Assembly (NCBI RefSeq): GCF_030409335.1 | Contig: NZ_JAUFPN010000206.1 | Span: 88,512 to 152,511 of the forward strand | Length of the DNA: 64,000 nt | DNA from: Paeniroseomonas aquatica | GTDB lineage: Bacteria; Pseudomonadota; Alphaproteobacteria; Acetobacterales; Acetobacteraceae | Direction: 5' to 3' | The notes under the pieces: model-generated | What the model was told of the DNA's origin: nothing | What the model saw: only the letters and a program-made list of their open reading frames with translations | The model's database searches: none | Translations under genes and position numbers: made by a program | Shown here: one piece after another, positions 50,940 through 59,666 of the stretch | How the letters are laid out: each line of letters begins with the position of its first letter | Position numbering within the stretch: position 1 is the stretch's first letter

Positions 50940-51644
50940 ATGCAGGCAGCCCGGTTTGGTGCGTCGATCCTCCTCCTTGGCATGGCCTTCGGCCCAGGGG
51001 CCGCGGCGACGGAGGATGACTGGACCGCCTGCGCCGCCGCCATCGCCGTGGCCGAGGTCGAGGCGAGGCTGCCGGGTGGTCTGCTGGGAGCCATCGCGCG
51101 CACCGAGAGCGGCCGCCGCGACCCGGCGACCGGCCGGGTGGAGCCCTGGCCCTGGGCGCTGAACGTCGAGGGGGCCGGCTTCCACGCGGCATCGCGGGCG
51201 GAAGGCCTCGCCAGCATCCGTGCCTGGCGGGCGCGCGGCAGCCGGTCCATCGACGTCGGCTGCCTGCAGGTCAACCTGCTGCACCATCCCGCCGCCTTCG
51301 CCACCCTGGAGGAGGCGCTGGATCCCCTGGCCAATGCCCGCTACGCCGCCCGCTTCCTGGCCGCGTTGCAGCAGCGCGCCGGCGGGGACTGGGGGCTGGC
51401 CACCGCGCGCTACCATTCGGCGACGCCGGATCGGGGCGACGCCTATCGGCAGCGGGTGCAGATACAGCTCGCCGGCGGGACGATGCCGGCGGCGCCGGCC
51501 GGCGGAGCCATGGCGCCCGGCTGGGCGCTGCCGGTCTTCACGCCGCAGGCCATTGCCGCGCCACGCCTTCTCGGGCAGCCCATCGCGCCGGCCTTCCCCG
51601 CCGGGCGTGGCCTGCCGAGGGTCTTCACCCCCTCCAGGCGGTAG
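50940..51644 (+). CDS. Lytic transglycosylase-domain protein
   Basis: 234 residues from ATG 50940. Signal peptide to about residue 23 (ending AAA), then an SLT-like domain. It has LLGAIARTESGRRDPATG with catalytic Glu (about 54), then SIDVGCLQVNLLHHPAAFATLEEALDPLANARYAARFLAAL (the 'GlmQ.n...' and ALDP regions) and ATARYHSATP. The Ala/Pro-rich C-terminus (about 175-234) is unstructured. Cuts glycan strands, generally to let a secretion system or pilus through the wall. It lies directly upstream of the Flp pilin gene, about 200 bases away, which suggests service to that pilus. Confidence 0.82.
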   Translation: MQAARFGASILLLGMAFGPGAAATEDDWTACAAAIAVAEVEARLPGGLLGAIARTESGRRDPATGRVEPWPWALNVEGAGFHAASRAEGLASIRAWRARGSRSIDVGCLQVNLLHHPAAFATLEEALDPLANARYAARFLAALQQRAGGDWGLATARYHSATPDRGDAYRQRVQIQLAGGTMPAAPAGGAMAPGWALPVFTPQAIAAPRLLGQPIAPAFPAGRGLPRVFTPSRR

Positions 51645-51847
51645 TCGGGCATGGTTCCGGGAGGGGGGTCTCAAATCTGATATTGCCGCCTGTCTTTCAG
51701 CCCGCCGTAGGTTTTTTTCTTAACCTTTAGGGCGATAACTTCAGTTTGTTATGACAACCCACCGGTTCTACGCCGTAGCGGATATGGGGCCGGACCGGGG
51801 TCTGACAGTCCCTGGAAATACTCCTGTCGCAAAGGAATGATCGATCC
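51645..51847 (+). promoter_or_regulatory. Flp pilin upstream region
   Basis: AT-richer than its surroundings, with a run of seven T (51712-51718) followed by TTAACC (51720-51725). TTAACC is a half-site resembling the alphaproteobacterial CtrA consensus (TTAA-N7-TTAA), though no perfect second half is at the right distance. TTGT-TATG-ACAA at about 51747-51758 is a small dyad. Probably contains the pilin promoter and 5' UTR; the terminator of the transglycosylase is not evident. Confidence 0.4.
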
Positions 51848-52033
51848 ATGAACATCCTGTCCTGCTACGCCAATGCCCGCGCCCTGATAGCCGACCGCAG
51901 GGGCGTCACCGCTCTCGAGTACGGCCTGATCGCAGCGCTGATCGCCGTCGTGATCATCGGCGGCGTGACCGCCGTGGGCAACAATGCTGCGGCCGTCTTC
52001 ACCGGCGTCGCCACGAAGCTGGTGGCGCCGTAA
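51848..52033 (+). CDS. flp: Flp-type pilin
   Basis: 61 residues from ATG 51848. Type IVb prepilin: a positively charged leader ending DRRG, cleavage expected before VTALEYGLIAALIAVVII (residue 20 on) with Glu at mature position 5. A 20-residue hydrophobic helix and a short C-terminal tail (about 15 residues) follow. The major structural subunit of an adhesive Tad pilus that mediates surface attachment. The prepilin peptidase is encoded next. A clear pattern match despite the small size. Confidence 0.94.
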   Translation: MNILSCYANARALIADRRGVTALEYGLIAALIAVVIIGGVTAVGNNAAAVFTGVATKLVAP

Positions 52034-52095
52034 GCCTCGTCCTCGCCTGGCCGATGGTGCCTCGTCACCATCGGCCACAGCCGGGGGGTCACCCG

Positions 52096-52587
52096 ATGTC
52101 CTATCTCATCCCCATCGTCGCCATCCCCGCCCTGCTCGCCGCGGCCCTGCACGATGTGGTGGCCCGCACCATCCCGAACCGCCTGTCCCTCGGCATCGCC
52201 TTGCTCGGGATAGGCTTGCACGTGAGCGCCGGCGATCTCGGCGTGGCCTTGGCCGCGGCGGTGCTGGTCTTCCTGCTCGCCGCCCTGGCCTGGTGGTTCC
52301 GCGCCATGGGCGGTGGCGACGTGAAGCTGCTCGCGGCCTGCGCGCTGCTGCCGCCGCCGGCGGCGGTGCCCGGCATGATCCTCGCCATCGCCCTCGCGGG
52401 CGGCGCCCTCGGGCTGCTCTACCTGGCGCTGCGCGGGCTGCCGGCGGCACCCCGGCCCAGCCTGTCCCGCGCCGCCGCCCTGCCGCGCCGTGCCTTGCGG
52501 GCCGAGCTCTGGCGGATCCGCCGCGGCGGCCCGTTGCCCTATGCGGTGGCGATCGCCCTGGGCGCTTCCCTTTCGCTCCTGGCCTGA
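52096..52587 (+). CDS. cpaA: Prepilin peptidase CpaA/TadV
   Basis: 163 residues. ATG 52096 is used; 14 open codons precede it. An inner-membrane aspartic protease with about four helices. Catalytic Asp residues: D20 (ALHDVVARTIPN) and D75 in MGGGDVKLLAA (GxGD box). It cleaves the Flp and TadE-like leader peptides. Followed 12 bases later by cpaB. Confidence 0.92.
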   Translation: MSYLIPIVAIPALLAAALHDVVARTIPNRLSLGIALLGIGLHVSAGDLGVALAAAVLVFLLAALAWWFRAMGGGDVKLLAACALLPPPAAVPGMILAIALAGGALGLLYLALRGLPAAPRPSLSRAAALPRRALRAELWRIRRGGPLPYAVAIALGASLSLLA

Positions 52588-52599
52588 AAGTCGGCGCAC

Positions 52600-53448
52600 A
52601 TGGCCCTTCGCATCCTGCTCATCGGCATCCTCCTCTGCGGCGCCGCCGGCTTCGGCGGCATCGTCTGGTTCAGCCTGCAGCCGGCGCCCGGCCCTGAAGC
52701 CGCAGCGCCGCCGCCGCCGGCCAAGGCCGTGGTGCTGGTCGCCGCCCACCCGCTGCGCGCGGGCACGCTGATCAAGCCGGAGGACATCATCGGCGTGGAG
52801 CAGCTGGTCGACACCCTGATCGAAGGCACCCGCCGCGACACCCGCGAGGCCAGGACCGAGCTCTTCGGCGCCATGGTCCGGCGCAGCCTGCCGGCCGGCG
52901 ACCCGATGCTGGCCGCGGATGTCCTGCTGCCAGGCGACCGCGGCTTCCTCGCCGCCGTGCTCGGCGCCAACATGCGGGCGGTCTCGGTCGCGGTCGATGC
53001 GGTCTCCGGCACCGCCGGGCTGATCTGGCCCGGCGACCGGGTGGACGTGGTCCTGACCCAGCAACTGAACGACGAGACCCTGCCGCTCTACCGCCGCATC
53101 GCGGGCGAGACGGTGCTCACCGATACCCGGGTCATCGCCATCGACCAGGCGCTCATGCAGGGCGCCGTCGGGGATGGGCCGGAGAGCTCCCGCCAGGCCC
53201 GGACCGTCACGCTCGAGGTTTCGCCGCGGCAGGCGGAGCGGGTCTCGGTGGCGACCCGGCTCGGCCGATTGGCGCTGGTTGTCCGCGCCGCCACCGGCAC
53301 CGCCACCATGCCCGATGCCGCCCCCGCCATCACCTGGGGCGGCGACGTCTCGCCGGCGCTGCGGGCCGGGCATGCCGCCCCGGGGGCACCCCCGCAGGCC
53401 GTGCAGATCTTCCTGGGCGCGTCGAAGCGTGAGGAGTTCCGGTTCTGA
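52600..53448 (+). CDS. cpaB: Flp pilus assembly protein CpaB (RcpC)
   Basis: 282 residues from ATG 52600. N-terminal signal anchor (about 4-25), then a SAF/ChapFlap-type beta-clip: VVLVAAHPLRAGTLIKPEDI (about 43-62). The periplasmic RcpC domain continues with RAVSVAVDAVSGTAGLIWPGDRVDVVLTQ (about 126-154), and ETVLTDTRVIAIDQ precedes the C-terminus. Periplasmic partner of the CpaC secretin. Stop overlaps cpaC (TGATG). Confidence 0.93.
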   Translation: MALRILLIGILLCGAAGFGGIVWFSLQPAPGPEAAAPPPPAKAVVLVAAHPLRAGTLIKPEDIIGVEQLVDTLIEGTRRDTREARTELFGAMVRRSLPAGDPMLAADVLLPGDRGFLAAVLGANMRAVSVAVDAVSGTAGLIWPGDRVDVVLTQQLNDETLPLYRRIAGETVLTDTRVIAIDQALMQGAVGDGPESSRQARTVTLEVSPRQAERVSVATRLGRLALVVRAATGTATMPDAAPAITWGGDVSPALRAGHAAPGAPPQAVQIFLGASKREEFRF

Positions 53449-54875
53449 TGCGTATCGCACCCTGCCTGTCCGCCGTGCTGTTGCTGCCCGCCCTGGTCCA
53501 GGCTGCGGAGACGCCGCCCGCGACGCCCGCGGCCTTCGTCCCGCTCAATGCCGCGCCGATGCGGCAGCTGACGCGGGAGAACAGCGCAACCCTGCAGGCC
53601 GGCGTCGGCTTGGCGATCGAGGCGGGTGCCGGCCGCATCCTGCAGCTCGGCCGCCCCGCCGGCTCGGTCTTCGCCGCCGATCCACGCGTGGTCGAGGTGC
53701 GCCCGGCCAGCCCCACCAGCCTCTTCCTCTTCGGCGTGGCGCCCGGGCGGACCACCGTCGCCGCCCTCGATGCCCAGGGCAACGCCGTCGCCCAGTACGA
53801 GGTGACGGTCCGCGCCTCCGGCTTCGGCGCCGCTGAGGCGCAGTCGACGCTCGCCCGCCTGCTGCCGGGGCAGCGCATCCGCGCCGAGGCCCGCGGCAAC
53901 GGCATCGCCCTGCTCGGCGAGGTGGCGACCCCTGCCGATGCGGATCAGGCCGTCAACATCGCCCGCGGCTACCTGGCCGACGGCCAGCAGCTCGACAACC
54001 GGCTCTCGGTGCTGGGCCAGATCCAGGTGAACCTGCGGGTCCGCATCGCCGAGGTTTCCCGCGAGGTGACGCGCCAGCTCGGCATCGACTGGCAGGCGCT
54101 CGGCACCATCGGCCGTTTCTCGCTCTCGCTGATGACCCGCAACGCCATCGCCGATGCGGTCAATCCCTCCAGCCAGCTGGGCGCCAGCGTGGTCAGCGGC
54201 GCTTCCAATGCCAATGCGATCATCGATGCCCTGGCGCAGGACCGGCTGATCACGGTGCTGGCGGAGCCGAACCTGACGGCGATGAGCGGCGAGGCCGCGA
54301 GTTTCCTGGTCGGCGGCGAATTCCCCATCCCGGTGGCGCTGCGCGACAACGTCGTGACCATCCAGTTCAAGCAGTTCGGCGTCAGCCTGGCCTTCGTGCC
54401 GACGGTGATGAGCCAGGACCGCATCAGCCTGAAGGTCCGCCCCGAGGTCAGCGAACTGAGCGACCAGGGCGCCGTGCGCATCGCCGCCGGCAATGCCTCG
54501 ATCCAGATCCCGGCTCTGACGGTGCGGCGGGCGGAGACCACCGTGGAGCTCGGCAGCGGCCAGTCCTTCGCCATCGCCGGGCTGCTGCAGGACGGCTCGC
54601 GCAACCTCGGCCGTGCCCTGCCCGGGGTCGGGGAGGTCCCGGTGCTGGGAGCGCTGTTCCGCTCCGACCGCTTCCAGCGGAACGAGACCGAGCTGGTCAT
54701 CGTGATCACGCCCTATGTGGTGCGGCCCGTCAGCAGCCCCGTCGCGCTGCGCGCCCCGACCGACAACTTCGTGCCGCCGGGCGATGCCGACCGGATCCTG
54801 CTGTTCCGCCAGATCGCCCGGCCACGCGGCCTGCCGGTACGCCTGCCCGGCGATGCCGGCTTCGCCTTCCACTGA
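53448..54875 (+). CDS. cpaC: Tad secretin CpaC (RcpA)
   Basis: 475 residues from ATG 53448. Signal peptide to about residue 20. An N-terminal pilus-formation domain (about 40-125) with GRPAGSVFAADPRVVEVRPASPTSLFLFGVAPGRTTVAALD, then a BON/N1-like region, then the secretin core (about 230-430). The core includes VGGEFPIPVAL, VPTVMSQDRISLKVRPEVSELS and RRAETTVELGSGQSFAIAGLLQD (the multimerisation region), and ends with VPVLGALFRS. Forms the outer-membrane channel for the pilus. Length is normal. Confidence 0.95.
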   Translation: MRIAPCLSAVLLLPALVQAAETPPATPAAFVPLNAAPMRQLTRENSATLQAGVGLAIEAGAGRILQLGRPAGSVFAADPRVVEVRPASPTSLFLFGVAPGRTTVAALDAQGNAVAQYEVTVRASGFGAAEAQSTLARLLPGQRIRAEARGNGIALLGEVATPADADQAVNIARGYLADGQQLDNRLSVLGQIQVNLRVRIAEVSREVTRQLGIDWQALGTIGRFSLSLMTRNAIADAVNPSSQLGASVVSGASNANAIIDALAQDRLITVLAEPNLTAMSGEAASFLVGGEFPIPVALRDNVVTIQFKQFGVSLAFVPTVMSQDRISLKVRPEVSELSDQGAVRIAAGNASIQIPALTVRRAETTVELGSGQSFAIAGLLQDGSRNLGRALPGVGEVPVLGALFRSDRFQRNETELVIVITPYVVRPVSSPVALRAPTDNFVPPGDADRILLFRQIARPRGLPVRLPGDAGFAFH

Positions 54876-54891
54876 CCCGGAGCCGCCTGGC

Positions 54892-55197
54892 ATGCCCCCC
54901 GTCCTGCGCCCCCTGCTGCTGCTGGCCTCGCTGGCGGCGATCCCGGCCTGCGCCTCGCTTGATCCTTTCCACCGCGACAGCGCCTGGCGTCCCGGCGGCA
55001 GCAACGAGGCCAACCTCGCCGCCATGATGGCCGAGCCGCGGGAGAGGGTCGACGGCACCGCGCCGGCCCGCGCCGGGGGCCAGCCTGCCGCCGCGGCCAT
55101 CGACCGCCTGCGGACCGATCGGGTCCGGCCCCTGCCGGACAGCGGCATCGCCCGCATCGTCACCGTGCCCGGCGGCACCGCGGGAGGGGCCAACTGA
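54892..55197 (+). CDS. Short lipoprotein in the CpaD position of the tad locus
   Basis: 101 residues from ATG 54892. Signal peptide with lipobox IPAC (Cys about 20), then a mostly disordered, Pro/Ala/Arg-rich tail ending RLRTDRVRPLPDSGIARIVTVPGG. Caulobacter CpaD is over 200 residues; here only a stub remains. It probably anchors or pilots the secretin from the outer membrane, in the manner of CpaD/RcpB. I see no recognisable CpaD domain, so the name is by position. TGATG overlap with the next gene. Confidence 0.65.
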   Translation: MPPVLRPLLLLASLAAIPACASLDPFHRDSAWRPGGSNEANLAAMMAEPRERVDGTAPARAGGQPAAAAIDRLRTDRVRPLPDSGIARIVTVPGGTAGGAN

Positions 55198-56420
55198 TGC
55201 CGGACGGCCCCCAGACCAGCTACCAGGACCGGGCGGAGGCGCTGCTGCACCGGCCGGACCGCAAGCAATTCGTCTGCTTCTGCGCCGATGCCGCGACCGA
55301 GGAGGCGTTGCGCGCTGGCTTGGCCGAGGCGGCCCTCACCGACGCCGAATTCATCCGCGCCGACGCGGCACAGGCGATCGCCTTGCTGCGGGACATGCCG
55401 ACGCCCTGGACCCTGCTGGTCGACGTGACCGGCCATCCGCAGCCGCTGGCCGCGCTCGATGACCTCGCCCATGTGGTCGAGCCCGACGTGCGAGTGCTGG
55501 TCGTCGGCGATCGCCAGGATGTCGGCTTCTACCGCCAGCTCACCCGCAGCCTCGGCGTCGTCGACTACCTCTACAAGCCGCTGTCGGCCGGCATGGTGGC
55601 CGAGCATTTCGGCCCCATCGCCACCGGCCGCGGCCCCCAGGCCCAGCGCAACCACGGCGGCCGGCTGCTGAGCGTTACCGGGGTGCGCGGCGGCGTCGGC
55701 GCCTCGACGATCGCCGCCAATCTCGCCTGGTACCTCGGCAACGTCGCCGACCGCCACACCGTGGTGCTCGACGCCGACCTGCACCGGGGCAGCCAGGCCC
55801 TGCTGCTGGGCGCGCAACCGGGCGCCGGGCTGCGCAACGTGCTCGAGCACCCGTCGCGGGTCGACGAGGTCTTCGTCGACCGCGCCGCAGCCGGGGTGAC
55901 CCCTCGGCTGCACCTGCTGGCGGCGGAGGAGGCGCTCGACTCCCCCATCGCCTATGCGCCGCAGGCGGCGGAGCAGCTCCTCGCCCTGCTCCGCCGCCGC
56001 TACAATTTCATCGTCGCCGACGCGCCCTTCGAGGCCGACGCCCTCGGCCGCGCCCTGTTCGCGCTCGCGCAGCATCGCATCCTGGTGCTGGAGCCGACCC
56101 TGGCCTGCATCCGGGATACCCTGCGGCTGCTGCAGCTTCCGTCGGGGCCGCACCAGACCTTCCGCCCCCTGCTGGTGCTGAACCGCGCCGACCGCAAGGG
56201 CGGGCTGCCGACCGGGCGGGTCGCCGAGGCGCTGAAGCTGCAGCCCGACATCATCATCCCGGACCAGCCGAAGCGCCTCGAGGAGGCGGCGACCCTGGGC
56301 AAGCCCGCGGTGGCGACGGTCCGCGGCTTCCGCAACGTGATCGGCCAGCTGGCGCAGGCGGCCGGCGGCACCGGCAACGAACCCCGCCGGCGCCGCGGCT
56401 TCCCCTGGTGGCGCCGGTGA
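55197..56420 (+). CDS. cpaE: Pilus assembly protein CpaE (TadZ, MinD-like ATPase)
   Basis: 407 residues from ATG 55197. N-terminal receiver-like domain (about 25-140), then a ParA/MinD fold from residue 155. The Walker-A stretch is TGVRGGVGAST (161-171): a deviant form with Arg where most MinD-like enzymes have Lys (KGGxGxS), as in several TadZ proteins. VVLDADLHRG follows, then YNFIVADAPFEADALGRALF. TadZ localises the Tad machine to the pole. ATPase activity may be weak. The stop overlaps the CpaF start. Confidence 0.93.
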   Translation: MPDGPQTSYQDRAEALLHRPDRKQFVCFCADAATEEALRAGLAEAALTDAEFIRADAAQAIALLRDMPTPWTLLVDVTGHPQPLAALDDLAHVVEPDVRVLVVGDRQDVGFYRQLTRSLGVVDYLYKPLSAGMVAEHFGPIATGRGPQAQRNHGGRLLSVTGVRGGVGASTIAANLAWYLGNVADRHTVVLDADLHRGSQALLLGAQPGAGLRNVLEHPSRVDEVFVDRAAAGVTPRLHLLAAEEALDSPIAYAPQAAEQLLALLRRRYNFIVADAPFEADALGRALFALAQHRILVLEPTLACIRDTLRLLQLPSGPHQTFRPLLVLNRADRKGGLPTGRVAEALKLQPDIIIPDQPKRLEEAATLGKPAVATVRGFRNVIGQLAQAAGGTGNEPRRRRGFPWWRR

Positions 56421-57787
56421 ACCCCGAGCCGATGCCGAGCTTCGGCCGCCGGCCGGCCGAGGCAAGGCCCGGGCGGCCGGTGCCGGAGGCGCCCGGTCCT
56501 GCCGCGCCCCGCCCGCTGCCCACCCCTGCCGCGCCGCTGGCCGAACTGCGGGCCCTCTGCCTGGCCCGCATCGACCCCGCCGCCGTCGCCAACATGGCGA
56601 CCGACCGGCTCGCCGCCGAGGTCGAGCGGCTGCTCGCCGAGGTCGCAACCGACCAGCGCCTGCAGCTGAATGCCCGGGAACAGCGCCAGCTGGCGCTCGA
56701 CCTCGTCGATGACATGCTGGGGCTCGGCCCGCTGGAGCCGCTGCTGGACGACGAGACCATCACCGACATCATGGTGAACGGCCACGACCGGGTCTTCGTC
56801 GAGCAGCGCGGCCGGGTCGTCGCCTCCTCGGTCCGCTTCCGCGACAACCAGCATCTGGCCAACATCGCCCAGCGCATTGCCGCCGGCATCGGCCGCCGGA
56901 TCGACGAGAGCAGTCCCATGGTGGATGCCCGTCTGACCGACGGCAGCCGCGTGAACATCATCTTCCCGCCGCTGGCGCTCGACGGTCCCTGCCTGTCGAT
57001 CCGCAAATTCTCGCGCCGGGCCATCGACTTCGACAGGCTGGTCGACTTCGGCGCCCTGAGCCGGCCGATGGCCAGGATGCTGCAGATCGCCGCGCGCAGC
57101 CGGCTCAACGTCGTCATCTCCGGCGGCACCGGCTCCGGCAAGACCACCATGCTCAATGCCATGAGCCAGATGATCGACCCCGGCGAGCGCATCGTCACGG
57201 TCGAGGATGCGGCCGAGCTGCAGCTGCAGCAACCACATGTCGTCCGGCTCGAGACCCGGCCGCCCAGCCTCGAGGGCCGGGGCGAGGTGACCCAGCGCGA
57301 CCTGGTCCGCAACGCGCTGAGGATGCGGCCCGACCGCATCATCCTCGGCGAGTGCCGCGGGGCGGAGGCCTTCGACATGCTGCAGGCGATGAACACCGGC
57401 CACGACGGCAGCATGAGCACGGTCCATGCCAATACCACCCGGGACGCGCTGATCCGGATCGAGAACATGGTGATGATGGGCAATTTCGGCCTGCCGACCC
57501 GCGCCATCCGCACCCAGGTCTGCAGCGCCATCGACCTCATCCTGCAGGTGGAGCGGCAGCGCGACGGCGGCCGCCGGGTCGTGCAGATCACCGAGCTGGT
57601 CGGGCTCGAAGGCGATGTCTTCACCCTCAACGACATCTTCGCGCTGGAGCATGAGGGCGAGGATGCCGAGGGTCGACTGAAGGTGCGCTGGCGGGTGAGC
57701 CGCACCCGGCCGGCCTTCCTGCAGCGGCTCTCCTATTTCGGCCAGGACCGCGCCTGGGCCGCCGCGCTGGAGGAAGCGGAGCGATGA
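56417..57787 (+). CDS. cpaF: Tad secretion ATPase CpaF (TadA)
   Basis: 456 residues. GTG 56417 overlaps the cpaE stop (GTGA); another GTG three codons upstream is possible. Disordered Pro-rich head (about 1-40), then a helical N-terminal domain (about 41-145) and the type II/IV secretion ATPase core. The core has Walker A GGTGSGKTT at 236-244, TVEDAAELQLQQPHVVRLETRP (Asp box), LRMRPDRIILGECRGAEAFDML (Walker B/His box) and STVHANTTRDALIRIENM. Drives pilus assembly and retraction at the inner membrane. Confidence 0.97.
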   Translation: MNPEPMPSFGRRPAEARPGRPVPEAPGPAAPRPLPTPAAPLAELRALCLARIDPAAVANMATDRLAAEVERLLAEVATDQRLQLNAREQRQLALDLVDDMLGLGPLEPLLDDETITDIMVNGHDRVFVEQRGRVVASSVRFRDNQHLANIAQRIAAGIGRRIDESSPMVDARLTDGSRVNIIFPPLALDGPCLSIRKFSRRAIDFDRLVDFGALSRPMARMLQIAARSRLNVVISGGTGSGKTTMLNAMSQMIDPGERIVTVEDAAELQLQQPHVVRLETRPPSLEGRGEVTQRDLVRNALRMRPDRIILGECRGAEAFDMLQAMNTGHDGSMSTVHANTTRDALIRIENMVMMGNFGLPTRAIRTQVCSAIDLILQVERQRDGGRRVVQITELVGLEGDVFTLNDIFALEHEGEDAEGRLKVRWRVSRTRPAFLQRLSYFGQDRAWAAALEEAER

Positions 57788-58743
57788 ACATGCCGCCGTC
57801 CGGCCTCCTCGGCGCCGGCGCCGGGCTGCTGGCGCTGGGCCTTGCGGTCACGCTCGGGCTTGGCGCGCTGAAGCGGCAGGAGGCGCGCCGCGGCCGGATG
57901 CAGGCGGTGCTCGGGCCGCTGCACCCGGCCAGCCCCGTCGCCACGCCACGCCGCACGCTCCTGCAGACGATGGCGGAATTCGCCCCGCTGCGCTGGCTGG
58001 CCGGCTGCCTCCGGCTGCAGATCAACCATGCCGCGGACTATCCCATCCGGTGGTGGCTTGTCCCGGTCATCGCCTTGCCGCTGGCCCGCGCCGCGGCGGG
58101 GCTGCTGGCGGTCCTGGCCGGCGATGCGGCACTGCTTGCGACCCTGCCGGTCTGGCTGCTGCTGTGCCGTTCGATCTACGAGGCGCTCGACCGCCGCCGC
58201 CGGGAGATCCTGTTCCGGCAGTTCCCCGATGCACTCGGCATGATCACCCGCGCCATCCGGGTCGGCATCCCGATCGCCGAGGCGATCCGTGCCGTCACCC
58301 GGGAGATGCCGAAGGAGACCGCCGACGAATTCCGCCGCATCGCCGACCGCCTGGCGATCGGCCTGTCGATGGAGCAGTCGCTGAGCGAGACCGCGCACCA
58401 CAACGGCGTGCAGGAGTACCGCTTCTTCGCCACCGCCCTGTCCTTGCAGAGCACGACCGGCGGCGGTCTCGGCGAGACGCTGGAGAACCTCTCCGACGTC
58501 ATCCGCAAGCGGGTCGCCCTGAAGGAGCGGGGCTTTGCGCTGGCCGCCGAGGCCCGTACCAGCGCGGCCATCCTGGCAGCCTTGCCCTTCTTCACCACCG
58601 GGGTGATGGCGATCATGAATCCCTCCTATGTCGGGGTGCTGTTCCATGATCCGGGCGGGCAGCGCATCCTCGCCATCGCGGTCGGGCTGATGCTGCTCGG
58701 GATGGCCATCATGCGCGGCATGATCCGGAAATCGCTGGCATGA
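57784..58743 (+). CDS. tadB: Type II secretion F-domain protein TadB
   Basis: 319 residues from ATG 57784 (ATGA overlap with cpaF). Membrane segments: one near the N-terminus (8-28), a central pair at about 90-135, and two at the end (about 255-275, 290-310). The T2SSF domain (about 155-285) runs QFPDALGMITRAIRVGIPIAEAIRAV, then LGETLENLSDVIRKRVALKERGFALAAEARTSA. Inner-membrane platform that couples CpaF to pilin polymerisation, working with TadC. Overlaps tadC by four bases. Confidence 0.94.
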   Translation: MNMPPSGLLGAGAGLLALGLAVTLGLGALKRQEARRGRMQAVLGPLHPASPVATPRRTLLQTMAEFAPLRWLAGCLRLQINHAADYPIRWWLVPVIALPLARAAAGLLAVLAGDAALLATLPVWLLLCRSIYEALDRRRREILFRQFPDALGMITRAIRVGIPIAEAIRAVTREMPKETADEFRRIADRLAIGLSMEQSLSETAHHNGVQEYRFFATALSLQSTTGGGLGETLENLSDVIRKRVALKERGFALAAEARTSAAILAALPFFTTGVMAIMNPSYVGVLFHDPGGQRILAIAVGLMLLGMAIMRGMIRKSLA

Positions 58744-59666
58744 CACGGGAGCTGCTGGTCGGCCTCACGGCCGGCCTCCTCGCCTTCGGCCTGATCGTGC
58801 TGGCGCTGCTGCGGCTGATGGCGCGGGAGGATCGGCTGTCGGCAAGGCTGCTCGCGGTGCAGCGCAGCGCCGGCGTCGACCAGGTCACGCTGCCGCGGTC
58901 GCCGGGCTGGATGGTGCTGCAGGGTTTCGGCTGGATCGGCCGGCTGCTGATCCGCAGCGGCACCCTATCGGCCTCGACCGTCGCCGACCTGGAGCAAACC
59001 CTGAAAGCCGCCGGCTTCCGTGGCGACCACGCCCTGAGCGTTTTCATTGGCGCCAAGGTGCTCCTCCTCCTCGCCATGCCGCTGCTGGCGGCAGCGGTCT
59101 TCCGGCTGGTCGAGGTGGGGACGCTGACCTGGCGGCTCGGGATGCTTGCCGCCACCATCGGCGGCCTGCTGCTGCCCGACCTCATCGCCCGCCGGCTGCG
59201 CAAGCGCTACCTGCGGGAGCTGGAACGCGGCCTGCCCGATGCACTCGACCTCATGGTCATCTGCAGCGAGGCGGGCCTCGCGCTCGAGGGCACGGTGGAG
59301 CGCGTGGCGATCGAGATCCGCCCGGCGCATCCCGCGGTGGCTGCCGAATTCGCCACCTGCTCCAGCGAGCTCCGCATCCTCTCCGACCGCCGTGCGGCGC
59401 TGATCAACATGGCGGAGCGCACCCGGCTGGAGGCGCTGCGCCGTCTCGGCACGACCCTGGCGCAAACCCTGCAGTATGGCACGCCGCTGACCCAGGCACT
59501 GCGGGCGCTTGCCGCCGAGATGCGGCACGAGCAGCTGGTGCGGTTCGAAGCCAAGGCGGCCCGGCTGCCGGTGCTGCTGACGGTGCCGATGATCACCTGC
59601 ATCCTGCCGACGCTCTTCCTCGTCGTCGCCGGCCCGGCCATGCTGCAGGTGATGCGGCTGTGGTAG
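58740..59666 (+). CDS. tadC: Type II secretion F-domain protein TadC
   Basis: 308 residues from ATG 58740. Same topology as TadB: N-terminal helix (6-24), central pair (about 100-145), and a C-terminal helix (about 280-303). The T2SSF domain runs LERGLPDALDLMVICSEAGLALEGTVERVA, then LGTTLAQTLQYGTPLTQALRALAAEMRHE. Second subunit of the platform complex. Overlaps the next gene (GTG 59660) by seven bases. Confidence 0.94.
   Translation: MTRELLVGLTAGLLAFGLIVLALLRLMAREDRLSARLLAVQRSAGVDQVTLPRSPGWMVLQGFGWIGRLLIRSGTLSASTVADLEQTLKAAGFRGDHALSVFIGAKVLLLLAMPLLAAAVFRLVEVGTLTWRLGMLAATIGGLLLPDLIARRLRKRYLRELERGLPDALDLMVICSEAGLALEGTVERVAIEIRPAHPAVAAEFATCSSELRILSDRRAALINMAERTRLEALRRLGTTLAQTLQYGTPLTQALRALAAEMRHEQLVRFEAKAARLPVLLTVPMITCILPTLFLVVAGPAMLQVMRLW

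Noticed and set aside
53088..56648. 1186-codon minus-strand frame across the tad locus
   Set aside because: Antisense shadow of cpaC, cpaE and cpaF, which have clear motifs and coupling on the plus strand.
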